The notes under the pieces: model-generated
The model's input: the letters and a program-made list of their open reading frames with translations, nothing else
Told to the model about the DNA's origin: nothing
The model's database searches: none
Shown: piece by piece, positions 1 through 12,500 of the stretch
Numbering within the stretch: the stretch's first letter is position 1
How the letters are laid out: every line of letters starts with the position of its first letter
From: Ancistrus triradiatus
Lineage: Eukaryota > Chordata > Actinopteri > Siluriformes > Loricariidae
Direction of reading: 5' to 3'
NCBI GenBank assembly: GCA_025084515.1
Contig: JAJAGP010000937.1
Location: 186,001 to 250,000 of the forward strand
Length of the DNA: 64,000 bases
Program-made: the position numbers and the translations under genes

Positions 1-416
1 GACACATGACAGTAAGATCCAGACCTCAGCCACTGTGTGTTCAAATGCTCAGTTCAGACTACACTTAATGAAAACCTTCGCTTAGGTCAGACCTTACTTG
101 GAAACAATGTGAAATGGTAAAGATCTTATTTTGTGCATTAAACACATCACACTAGCTTGAAATCTGCATGCTTGGTGGGTCATTGTGTTATGATTCATTG
201 ATTCCATTAAAAGCAAATCATTCATTAATTACTGACCACCTGGCTGGGTAAGATAACCATTTTTTTCTAACAACATCAAATGTGTTGGTTGGTGTGCTGA
301 ATGCTCTGGTGGTGGGCCATGCCTGTGAACCGTCGAGATCAACACCGATAGCCAGGAGAGGCGGAAAGTGGAACAACTGTGTCTTGTCTTTTGTTATCTA
401 GACATTTCATTTTCAG
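1..416. other. adcy5 intron, no feature seen
   Basis: Intron upstream of the first exon in the window. I recognise no repeat or coding signal apart from the TTTTCAG acceptor at 411-416. Confidence 0.6.
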
Positions 417-561
417 AAATACTCAGGAAAACCTGAACCCCGAAGACGAGGTGGATGAATTCTTGGGCCGCGCCATTGACGCTCGCAGCATCGACCGTCT
501 GCGTTCTGAACACGTCAAGAAGTTCCTGCTGACCTTCCGTGAGCCTGACCTGGAGAAGAAG
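417..561 (+). CDS. adcy5: adcy5 exon a: end of C1b region
   Basis: Starts after a TTTTCAG acceptor and ends AAG|GTACTG. Encodes NTQENLNPEDEVDEF and then AIDARSIDRLRSEHVKKFLL, the conserved cytosolic stretch just before the second membrane cassette of type 5/6 cyclases. It enters with one base of a split codon and leaves in phase 0, joining the tyrosine codon of the next exon to restore the conserved EKK-YSKQVD junction. It is the leftmost coding exon I can find; everything 5' of it is outside the window. Confidence 0.95.
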
Positions 562-3500
562 GTACTGCTTAGACTTTAATGCAATGGTATCACATATTTA
601 CATTGAAAGTAAAGTATACAGGTACAGTACTGTGCAGAAGTCTTAGACCACCATTCTGTGTTGTTTTAGCAGTGGTATAATGACCATATATAACATATTG
701 TCGACGATTGGACCCAAAAATTAGGACTTGGATTTGTCACTTCAAAAACACCATTCCTGATCAAGCATCATCGAACTGTAGAAGGGTCAACTTGGCATCC
801 CAATGAAGCTGCCAGATGCTGCTATTGCTCAAGTGTAAGGGAGGTCACACTAAAATCGTGCAACTGTAGCCTATAGAAGCTGTTTTTCTGTTTGATTTTT
901 TTTTTTTCAGTTTTTAATACCACATACATTCTAATTAAGAGACTGAGAAATAATAATATATGGTCACTATACCATTGGTAAAAAATTATATCTAATCCAA
1001 TGGTGGCCAAAGACTTTTGCACAGTGCTGTAGGTTGCAATCCCTTATCTTTGTATTATTGGAGTAAATTAGAGCTATTAGAGCATTCACAGGACACAGGT
1101 GAGCATCTACCCTCAGGGCTGGGTAGTGAAATATTGGGTGCTGATGAAAACCTTAATCATAGCAGCTCTTCCAATTTATCCCAAAGGTTTTGGAAGGGTT
1201 GAGGTTAGAACTCTGTCCAGTGCCAAATTCTTTTACACCAAACTCGCCAAACCATTACTCTAAGGATAATATATATAATATAAGGAGAATATCAATGCAT
1301 TATGGATCCATGCATTGGATTGAATGGGTCCAGCCAAACCCATGAAAATAACCCCATACCCTTATTTCTCTTCCATAACAATTTACATTTGACCTTATGA
1401 TGGTCGTATAAGTGGAACATCTGCCGAGCCAAGGTGGGGCAAACAAAGGAGTACTACTTACAATAGGACAGGACAGTACAAACTCAATTTAAGGCATATA
1501 TAAAAACACAAGTAACTTGCACAAAAAGTCACTAAACAAATCACTGCTTGTTGCTGAAATAGCCGAACCCACTATGTAGACAAAGTGTCTACATACTTTC
1601 GATAGTGCCAATTTAACAGGCCACACGTGAGTACTTTTGGTGCACCTTGTTGTTTTTCATGTCTATGGGAAAGATCGCAGAAAAATTGCTGCTTGAAGTG
1701 ACCAGCAAAAGTTGAGTGAGTCACAGGGTGAGATTTCAGCAAAACATAAAATTTCTTGGAGCCTTAGCATCAATGCCTTGGTCAGGACTGAACAGGTCTG
1801 CTCTTCTCCGAATCAGTCACGACTGACCAAGTGCCATGGATCTGTCTAAATAACAGCAGAGGAGGAGCCTGAGAGTCGAGGGCAAAGAAAGAGAGCTTTT
1901 AAAGATGGAGGTAATGGAGGGTGAATATAACACTTTCACCTACTCTACCTGCAATTAGTGAGCAGGAAACATGTCTTTTCTGACTCATGTCCCTTTTAGT
2001 TTCAGCCCAGGTTATGTTTAAGGAGATATAATTACTGCTCTTGCTTTCTTACAGGGATAATGTGTTTAAAGTGTCCAAGGCACACATTTCAGGCAAGGTC
2101 CTTGATCAACTGCCATTGATTGTAGTCCTTAAAATCCTGTTTATAAACCCTCTTTACTAGGACCATTTGTTAGATTTTCTACTTTTTCTTTGTTTCCTGG
2201 AAGTTTCCTAACCTTGTTTCTTAGAAAGCGCTGTTTGTGTCGTTTCCAGAGCTTCTCTCATGTGCAGTAAAGTTTCTCTCTCCTTGTTTGTCTGCTCTCT
2301 TTACTCTCTGAAAAGTATTCCAAGCAGGTCGACTCCAGGTTTGGAGCGTATGTAGCATGTGCTAACCTGGTCTTTATGTTCATCTGCTTCATCCAGATTG
2401 TCGTCATACCGCCGTAAGTTGTTGTGTTTTTTTATGCAGGCTGTTGTACTGCTAATCTGATTAAATCATACTCAAATAAATGCTGAAGTATGGCTTTTAT
2501 ATTCTACTCCACTAGAAGTATTAAAGTACATGCTAGTAAAATGTAAAAAAAAGTATATTAATATATTAGTATATTATTATATTACATATACAAAAACACA
2601 ATACTCCTTTTTTTTTTTTTTTTTTTCTCAAATGCTGCTAAATCGCTCATAACTAGACATGTCAGTATTCAGTAATGCAGTATATCATGATATTTAACCC
2701 AGTTAACAAAAAGGGAGTTTGGAATGTAATGTCAGGTAGTCATTTGTGACAATTTAAATATCTAGAAAGAACAGAACACCATGGGAGGTAAATCTGACGC
2801 AAAATAAATAGTCAAAGCAAATAACAGCAGACCCTTTGAGAAGACATGTTTCAGACATGCCCTGAATAGGACATGGTAGGACTGGTAGGGGTCGCGTCGT
2901 CTGACTCGAACTTAGATTTACATTTATACAACCTTTTTTTACATTTAGACACCCTTATCCAGAGCGACTTACAATTGGTACAGTCTTACAATCCAAGCAA
3001 TTGTGGGTTAAGGGTCTTGCTCAAGGACCCAACTGTGGCAGCTTGGCAGAGGTGGGATTTGAACCCTGGACCTTCTGGACCTTCTGGTCCAGAGTCCAGT
3101 ATCTTATCCAGTAGGCTACCACAGAACTTGGGTCACTACACTCCTGGGCAAACCAAAGGGGGCCAAAAGTCAATTGCAAAACCAGTATTATTCCACTCAA
3201 TGGTAATGGCTTCAAACAGTTGATGAGTAAATGACAATGTTTCACTTAGTAAAGTGTTTAATGTAAAAAGTTAGTTTGTGCTCAATGGGAGACCAAGTAT
3301 TCCCTGCAGGGTTCAAATGTGGTGACCAGGCCAAAACAGGAGTCTGGTGGACTGGCAGATTAACAACTAAGGACTCATTTTTAAGACAAAAACAAGACAA
3401 GTTATTGTGGAAGATTTTGAAACTTAGCCATGTGTTAGTTCGAATTTTATATCAAACATTCAAATATTTGTATACAAGCAGACCATGTAAGTGAATTTCA

Positions 3501-6500
3501 GTGTTTTAATCTTTTTTATTATTATTATTTTCCCCCCAACAGTTCACTGCAGCAATAAGCACTGATGAGCAAATGGTGCACATGTCCCAGGAGTGCATTT
3601 TCTTAGTTATTGCAAATTTTCTAACCAATGTTTTGTTATTAGGACCATTAAAAGCTTAATTTATTACATAAATTTTACATTTTGCCCAGGAGTGTACTAG
3701 CGTGTACTAGCGTATAAGACCGCTATGCCATCTGAGTGAATATTTTATTTTAGATTTTTTTTACATTACCTAATATTGATTTCGATGGTTTTACCTAGGG
3801 ATGCACCGATATTGAAGTTCTTGGGCCGATACGATAACCGATGTTTTACACATTATTGTGGCCGATAACGATCCATATATGAACTGCTGTTAAAAACTAG
3901 ATCAGTAATTAATTTTATCAATAAAATAATCAATTAAAAAATAAATCTGACATGACTATTACTGTAAACGTAAGGTGCAGTTCAAAGGAATGGTTTCATT
4001 CCATTTTATTTTCTAACCTTCCTTTAAAAAGATAAGAATCTTTTTTCAGGCAGCAACAAGAACAATTGTGTTAGAAAGTTTATGATCAAGAAACAATAGC
4101 ACTGCATACGGAACTATACACTCAGTGACATCAGATATTGCCCAATGAGTAACAGCCAAAAGAAAAACAAGAAATATTCATATGTAAATATATTATAAAT
4201 ATCGGTTATAATATCGGCTAAAATTCTAATATCGGGCCGATACCGATAACTGAAAAAATCCATATATTGGCCAATAATATATCGGCCACCGATATATCGT
4301 GCATCACTAGTTTTAAATTCTGTTGTTTGCTGTTCACTGGCTCTTTCTCGATCTTATGCTTTGAGTGTGGTATCACATTTCCCTTGGGTTTGTAGCCTGT
4401 TTTCTGACTTGTCCTCTTTCTTATTTTTCATCAGCTCCAATCTGATGATTGGGTTCTTCGTGTCGTGTTTCATCATTCTGACGGTCGTCCTGTTCGTATC
4501 AGTCATTTACTCCTGTTTTGGGGTAAGTACAATTAAACCCTGATATCTGTACTCCCAGTATCTGATTTATCACTAAAATATGCTAATCGACCATTTATCC
4601 ACTGTAATAATTGAAACCTGATAAACTTGAGTGTGTGTTGGTGTTACATAACTGAGTCTCTGAATGGCATTACTACCTGAGACTTCCACAGCCTTCCTAT
4701 CAGTAAGAAGGTTCTCTTTGGGTTCTTACAGGGATTGCTCAATTCAAAACTAAATGTAAAATAGAAGTGTTTTCCCTTTTTTCCATTTCCATTTTTGGTA
4801 TCCCACTGTATGTACATTCAGGTCCATAAGTATTTGGGCAGTGATACAGTTTTTGTAATTTTGCCTCTTAACACCACCACAATGGATTGAAATGAAGCAA
4901 CTGAGATCTGATTTGAACTATCGGCTTTCATCTTTCATTCAAGGGGTTTAACAAAAATATTGCATTTGCCGTTTAGGAATTACAGCCATTTTAGACATCA
5001 GTCCCTCCATTTTCACAGGCTCAAAAACCTTTGGAAAATTTGCTGATAAGCAGTTTCTGTTTCATGCCATGATTTTCTGTTAGGACCATTAAAAGCTTAA
5101 TTTGCCATTTTAGGTTTGGCCCATTTTTTTGTCCAGGACTATACAATCAAGCAGTAATGCCATTAATCACAATTAAACAAATTGACATGATTAACATGAT
5201 TTTGTATGCTAATTATTTGACAGCAGCAACCACATAATTTAGGATAAATGGTCTTACTGGTCAGATAAAGTTTTTAATAGAACCCTAGAATTTAGCCAAG
5301 TAGAACAGGTGCAGATTATGTGAGCGGAGAGGGCAACCATGTAATGTCTCCCTAATCTACGAAATAATTGCAGTTCACAGTTCATCTACTCTGAGATGGG
5401 ACTGTGAGTTTGTTCCTTGAGGGCTGATGGAAAAATCTATCTGCATTAGGCCTGCTAAATCAGTAACTTCTCACAGAATGATATAAATACGATTAATTCA
5501 GTGTAAAAATAGGCACTAGATAATTTCAGGATTGTTTAGCGAGGACTGATAGTAAGGTTATTTAATCTCAATAAAAATGACATGGGAAAAAAAAAACGAC
5601 GCTCAGTTTTGATTGGCAGAGACTGCCTTTTGCCTTATTTTAGAGTTGGTTAGAGTGTTCTTTTATAAACCAAATCTGGAGGCTGTGACACATTCCTGCT
5701 CTTGTTTTTCCCATGTGCAGCTTTTCCCAGCACCATTACAGAATCTCTCAAAAAGGATTGTCCAGTCCAGACTCAACAGCACTCTGGTGGGAGTCTTTAC
5801 CATCGTCCTGGTCTTTCTCTCCGCCTTCATTAACATTGTGAGTGCACCTTCCAATGGGAAGGTCATCTGAATAATGAAGAAGCCCATTACAGCAGTGCAT
5901 CTATCCACATTAAGCATTATACGCTGATCAGCTATAACATTAATACCATCTGCCTAATGTGTAGGTCCACCCTCTGACCTATGGACTCCATAAGACCTCC
6001 ATATCATTATTATGTTCAGTATTTTATTTATATAAAATGTTGTCTTATATTACATACATTTATATTCTCTATTTTATTCTACGCTTCAAAATACTGTTTT
6101 CTATTTAATTTATTGTAGTCGTGTGTGTGTGTGTGTGTGTGTGTACAAAAGGAGATTTGTATGCTTATTAAAAAACAAAACAGTTTCTGTAGGCTAGAGT
6201 GGCAAGTATTTAGTGAGACTGCCCCTTACACTTGAGCAATACCAGCTTCTGGAATCTTCATCGGGATGCCAAGTTGACCCTTCTACAGTCCGGAGAAGCT
6301 TGATTGGTCTCTTTGAAAGTATAGCAGCCAAGAAACCACAGATTGAAAAGGCTAAGATGTGCTAAATCTCACAGAGATTGGAATGAAGATCAGTGGAAAA
6401 GAGTATTATGGAGTGATGAGTCAAAGTTTGAAATACATGTATTTGGGTCCAGTCATCAACAATGTCATATGGTCATTATATCATTGCCAAACCAATAAAT

Positions 6501-9500
6501 CAGTCGGTGGCCTTTTGCACAGTACTGTATATCATCTGATCTTCCCAAAGAGGATGGGTTCCTTTTTGGAGTCTTGATCCTCTCAAGGTTTCTTCCTTAT
6601 AACATTTAGGGGGTTTTTCCTTGCCACTATCATTATAGGGCTTAGGGCTTTGGATGTAGATATTTGTAAAACTGCTTCAAAAAAAACTTATGTAAATGAA
6701 TTTCATTTTGGCTTTGACCTCTGAAGGTATCGTGTGGTTCTATGGCACCAAGATGTTAGCAGCAGATCCTTTAAGTCTTGTAAGTTGTGGGGTGGGACCT
6801 CCATGGATCAGACTTGTTTGTCCTGGACATCCCACAATGCTCAATCAGATTGAGGTCTGGCAAATATGGGGATCAAGTCAACACTTTGAACTCATGTTCC
6901 CCAAACCATTCCTGGACAATTTTTGCAGTGTGTCAGTCTGTAATATCTTGAGATTTGGTCTGCAACAATATTTAGGTAGGTAGTAGATGTCAAAGTAACT
7001 TCCACATGAATGCCAGGACACAAGTATTCAGAGCAGAACATTACATCACACTGTCAGTGTTCTTCACTTTACTTGTCAGTGGTTTTGATGTTATGGCTGA
7101 TTGGGGTTTACATTGCAAGTCTACGTTTTTCATTGTATATTGGACATTTGTGCTTTGCGATTCCTCCAGTTTACGTGCAGCACTGATGATCTGCAGTCAT
7201 GTTTGGGCCGAGAGTTTAATATCAGCCCGAGCAGCGTGAACGCCTGCCATGTTCTCAGCTCTGCCTTTAACTACTCACTCTCGACCCAGGACAGCTTCTG
7301 CTACACCTCATCACCGGCCTGCAACTTCCCTGAGGTGAGTACACTTGTCTAGTTGCTGTATCAGTCACTATGTTTATGCAGATTCTTATTATATTAATGA
7401 AATCATGCATTGAGTGAACATTCATTAAAGAGTGACTGGTCCATGCAGGACATGTGAAAGCCTGAGAGAAGTCCCGAATAGTGATTGTGTAGCTCTAAAC
7501 TGGAATAAGCAGTGCTGTTGTGTATTTTTCCCCTCAGTACTTCTCATCATGTGTACTGCTCAGCTTGCTGGCCTGCTCAGTGTTCCTGCAAGTGAGCAGC
7601 ATCGGGAAGCTCTTCCTCATGCTCTTCATCGAGATCCTGTACGTCATCATCATGGAGGTGCCGGAAGTCAACCTGTTTGATAATGTGGACCTGCTGGTCA
7701 TGGCCAATGCCATGTAAGTGACCAAGTAATTAATCACAAAAACATGCAGTGTAGGATTTGTAAACGTTCATAACCTAATAGTCTAGAGCAGTGGTTCCCA
7801 TAGTGGGGCAATTGGGCGATTCTAGGGGAAGTGCAACAAGACAAATAAATGAGGCATGTTTGAGTTAGATAAATTTCAGGACAGAACAATTTAAGATACA
7901 TAATGCATGTCACTTGTAATAATTCCGATGTTGTGATTTATTTTGATTTGTGATTCATTATTTTGCTTTTCTCTATACGATATTGAAGTTTTGTATGAAT
8001 TTCAGTGTTTAAAATAAATTCTAGTGGAGTTTGGAAGGAAAAATGTGTGTGTGGGTTTGGGGGTTTGAAAATATTTTCAAAAGGGGGCAGTGCAGAAAAA
8101 GTTTGGGAACCACTGGAGTAGAGACTTTTTCTAGATCTAATTTTGTTTTGTCTGTGCAAAAACTGAATGCGCAGTAGTGATGCACTGCAATATTTTTGGC
8201 CAAAACTTGTATTTTGAACATAATTCCAAAAACCGAAACTGGAAATGTTTGTTTTTATGTTTGAAACACAATTTTATTATTGATACCTCACATGAACTGC
8301 GATTACATATCGCTTTTCTAGTGTATCTGGACTTTATAAAATAATTTCACATGGTCAACATTTTTGGCGTTATTACGTGCTTTCGTACCGGAGGAACTTT
8401 TTCGTAGTTCTAAGAACTACACATTCTTTCTCACATGTTCACACCGCAGGAACTGGGGACGATTGAAGTCTTTAGAACTGTGTATAGGGACTTGTTTAGC
8501 TCCTACTTAAAGGTCAGTACATATCTGAGTGATGTAAGGATGTGGTTCAGATGTAAGAGTACAGTGATTGGTCTTGACTTAGTGAAGCAAGTCTGTAGTT
8601 ATTAGTCTAGATGCAAGCACCTGTGCTGAGCTCAGCCGCCATGTTTAAATCTACTTGTACACCGATAGCTGTATAAATAACAGATGCGCTAAAAATGGAA
8701 AACACACAGACAAGTGGACCAACATTGAAGTCCAGGTTTTACTGACCCTGCATGCGACAGAGGAGGTACAATGCAATTTTGAGTCTAAGCGAAATTTGCA
8801 CAGCTTATGTCACTTCAGCATCACACAATGTTCCTATTGGTAGTATGAATGCAACCAAAAAAAAACCCTGGAACTAATGTAGTTCTCGGGGAGCACCACA
8901 GTGGGTAGTTCCTCACAAATTAGTCCCTAGAACTGTTGCTGCTCAACTGTGAGTACAGACACTCATTTTTACTAGGGCTGCAACAACGAATCGATAAAAT
9001 CGATAATAATCGATTATTAAAAGTGTTGACAACGAATTTCATTATCGATTCGTTGTGTCGCATGATTTGTGTGTCCCCCGCCTTATCATATCCACTTATG
9101 TTACATTTACAGCATTTAGCAGATGCCCTTATCCAGAGCGACTTACAATTGATACAGTCTTACAATCCAAGCAATTGTGGGTTAAGGGTCTTGCTCAAGG
9201 ACCCAACAGTGGCAGCTTGGCAGAGGTGGGATTTGAACCCTGGACCTTCTGGTTCATAGTCCTGCACCTTAACCACTAGGCAACCACAGTCCACTTGCGA
9301 CACTTTGTCAACGCTGGGAAAAAAAATTCAAGCAAGTTGAACGGAGCGACGTGGAGCCAGCGCGGACGCGGAATCTTCAAAACAAGTTAGCGTTTAAGAA
9401 TTAAATAAATTCTACAAATGAAACATAACCGGTGCAGAGAAGAAGGTTTGGCTTAAGTCCTCAAAAGTATCGGAGCACTTTACGGTTCACACAACTAAAA

Positions 9501-12500
9501 ATGTGTAACATGCAAGCTTTGCAAAAGTGATCTGACCTGGCACGGGAGCACCCCAGTGCTGATACAGCCCTCAAAACGGAAACATATTTCCTCACTTCAA
9601 AACGGAACAAACTCGGGATATTGTGGTGACTTACACTGTTGTTGCGATGACTGATGAGGATGAATGGAGCTTAACAACAGCGTAAGTCGCCACAATATCC
9701 CGAGTTTGTTCCGTTTTGAAGTGAGGAAACATAACGGCGCACTCGCGCTATGTGAACGGGAATAGCACGGTTGATGCTTGTTAGCTGGATAATGACAGTG
9801 ATGTAGTTAGCAGAGACAGATATCCTATATTGGCCAGGCTAGCCAAGTCCTATTTATGCATTCCTTATGAATTCCTGCTACTTCAACACGGTCTGAGCGT
9901 ATGTTCTGCGGCAGGAAATATAGTATCTAATAAGAGAGCCAGCTTTAGCCAGGAGCATGCTGACATGATAACATTTTTGGATTGCAATGCAAGTTCCTAA
10001 AGAAAGAGCGTGAATGAGTTTGTATGTAGTGTTTGCATCAGAGATGCACTTATTTTTCTTTATTATTTAATTTGTTATTTTAATTTATTAATAAATTTAA
10101 TTTATTATTATTCATTTATTGTAAGCACTTATTTGCTCTGTTATTTAATGTATATATTTAAAGACATGGAAAGGTTTTTTGTTTTTTAAACCCGATTCAT
10201 CAATTAATCGAAAAAATAATCGACCGATTAATCGATTATTAAAATAATCGTTAGTTGCAGCCCTAATTTTTACTACCATTTAATATTAATGGTAATATAT
10301 CTAGCGCTAGACTTGATTTTAGGTTTGTTTAACTGCCATATCTTCCACACCTAGTGTTTGCTATTCCTTCCCAGGGTTTCTCACCCACCCCATACCAGCC
10401 CTGCGTCACCAGTGATCCCATATGCTGACGTATTGATTCCTCTCACCTGTTCCACATTTCCTTAATCACATGCTCCGCTATTTAAAACTCTTGTCTGAAG
10501 CAGTCAAAACTATTGACTTTGTTTCATTAGCTGCTTATTTTGTATATGAATTTGTCTCTGCAATCTTTCCTAGCCTGTGTGAACCTTTTTGAGTCAAAAA
10601 ATGTGTTGTTGAAGTTTTGGACAAAAAACTGTTTTTGACCACATATCCAGTGCATCTCTGCTGTGCATCCTTAAAATGCTCCCAGGACTTTCTGACCTCA
10701 CATTTGTGTGCATGTGCACTCCTGTGTACACTTAACACCCCTGTGTTTTTTCCATGCCATAGTTAAGATGATGACAGGTGCTCATGCAGACTGGATGGAC
10801 TAGCAATTCTGTCATTAATTAGTACTAAAGCCTCACTCAGTATAATCACAATTATCCTTTTTAATAATTATGCCTTGTTATAAGCAGATTATGTGGCCAA
10901 CAGCAGGTTTTCAACTGCTGGCTCTCACCTCCGTTCAGAGGGTCTCAGAGGCATTCTGCTTAGTAACAGCTGAATACACTCTAGTTAATGAATTGAAATG
11001 AAGCGCGAATAAAAGCCCGCTACTGGAAGCTTTACGATTTGGCTTGGATTACTTTTGTGCCATCAGTCTGGAAGATAAACTGGCGGTTCTTGTGCTTGTG
11101 CCCGACCCATCTGATCCATTTCCTTTCTGTTTTGTATTCACAGCGAGTACGTCAACGGAACAAGGTAAGATTTTATCAGCTAAATGGGTACACTGAGGTA
11201 AATGAAATCCCTTTGAACCACAGCATGTTGTTTTGATTGTTTTTTCTACACGAGTGCACGCTATCTTGGTCACGTGTGTACTTGCATTTGCTGAGATAGC
11301 GTGACGATATGGCTCAAATATCAGCTTTCTGAACGGACCAGCAAGCTAGCTATGTCGTTTTACGTACCCCTTACAACGACAGTGCTGTGAAGAGGGGTTT
11401 ATGATTATAAGTCCGTTACAAAAGTAGTATGAATTAGCTCAAGGTCAGTCAAGTACAGGTATGCACTGTCTACCTGCCGTGCTGCTTTTTGTGAAATGGG
11501 TCATTGTCCGGACATTACCACAGACATATCGTCTTTCTATGCTACTGTAATGTAAATATAAAGGGTATCTTCACAAGAAAGCTGCATGCAAACCATATGT
11601 AAATGCGTCAGAGATGCCGTTGAAAACATGAGTGGAGCGCTATCATACACAGCATTGAATTGTTCAAATACAAGACAGTGTAACTACAGAACATGTACAC
11701 ATTAACAGTCACACACTCACTGTAGAATCAACATATAAACGTGCGCGTAAACATAAACATACCTCATTGGCTGCACACAACCAAGAGGGAATGAGTTCAG
11801 TCGGTAAATCCAGTGGTGCTACAGCGGTCAAACGATCAGCGCTCGGCACTTCTAGGTATATGTAGGTCAAGCTGGCATAGTGGTTGTGGTTTTCAGCAGA
11901 GTACAAACTTTGCCATTTCACGTCTGTTAAAAAAAATTGCAGCACATAAAAGCATCGGTGCTCAACACAGACTGTAATGTGGTGCCTTCTCATGCACGTA
12001 GCTAATGCAAAGTAAAACAATATTAATGAACACAAATTAAATAAACTAATATGCAAATAAAAGTAGTGATGGGTCGGTCCACATTTTTTCGGTTCCAATT
12101 CGATTCCGATACTAGTGTTTGCTATTCCTACACACGGTTTCTCACACACCCCATACCCAGCCCTGTGTCACTGGTGATCCCATATGCTGACATATTGATT
12201 CCTCTCACCTGTACCACAATTGTTTTTCACATACTCCGCTATTTAAACGCTTGTCTGAAGCAGTCAAAACTATTTTTTTTACTTTAATATTATGATTACT
12301 ATTGTTGGTACTGTGTTTAAGGTTACAACATGCTGTTTTGCTTTTGGGTTGTTTTTGGATTAATAAAAACTCCAAACAAATGCCATTTTAGGTAAATCAA
12401 CAGCTACAGGGGGCAAATAATTATTTAGTCAGCCACTGATTGTGCAAGTTCTCCACGCAAGATCTCATCTCGTGGGTTCAAGATGATCATGAGAACAGCA

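Larger units (their letters stand above)
5922..7105 (-). mobile_element. Tc1-like element (GATCAGCCATAAC family), interrupted
   Basis: Left end CTGATCAGCTATAACATTA and right end complementary to TTTTGATGTTATGGCTGATT. The right portion (about 6723-7105) carries the family's transposase text, badly eroded, on the minus strand. The middle holds a (GT)n tract, a family-A Tc1 remnant (6175-6528) and an L2-like tail (6535-6700). Confidence 0.65.
8973..10265. mobile_element. hAT element, non-autonomous, with perfect 8-bp target duplication
   Basis: 1293 bp between TAGGGCTGCAACAACGA and the complement AATCGTTAGTTGCAGCCCTA. Both flanks are ATTTTTAC (8965-8972 and 10266-10273), an exact 8-bp target duplication as in the hAT superfamily. 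Subterminal CGATTATT repeats occur at both ends. No transposase frame. It carries a nested SINE at 9098-9295 and a large inverted repeat at 9590-9726. Confidence 0.9.

Noticed and set aside
2732..2742. SINE A and B boxes considered as functional tRNA genes (for example at 22731 or 31781)
   Set aside because: Heads do not fold into a complete cloverleaf with a proper anticodon arm and are followed by the SINE core and tail.
11709..12149. 146-codon open frame on the minus strand
   Set aside because: No similarity that I recognise, lies in an intron and overlaps repeat family U. Low-complexity and cysteine-scattered translation looks like chance.
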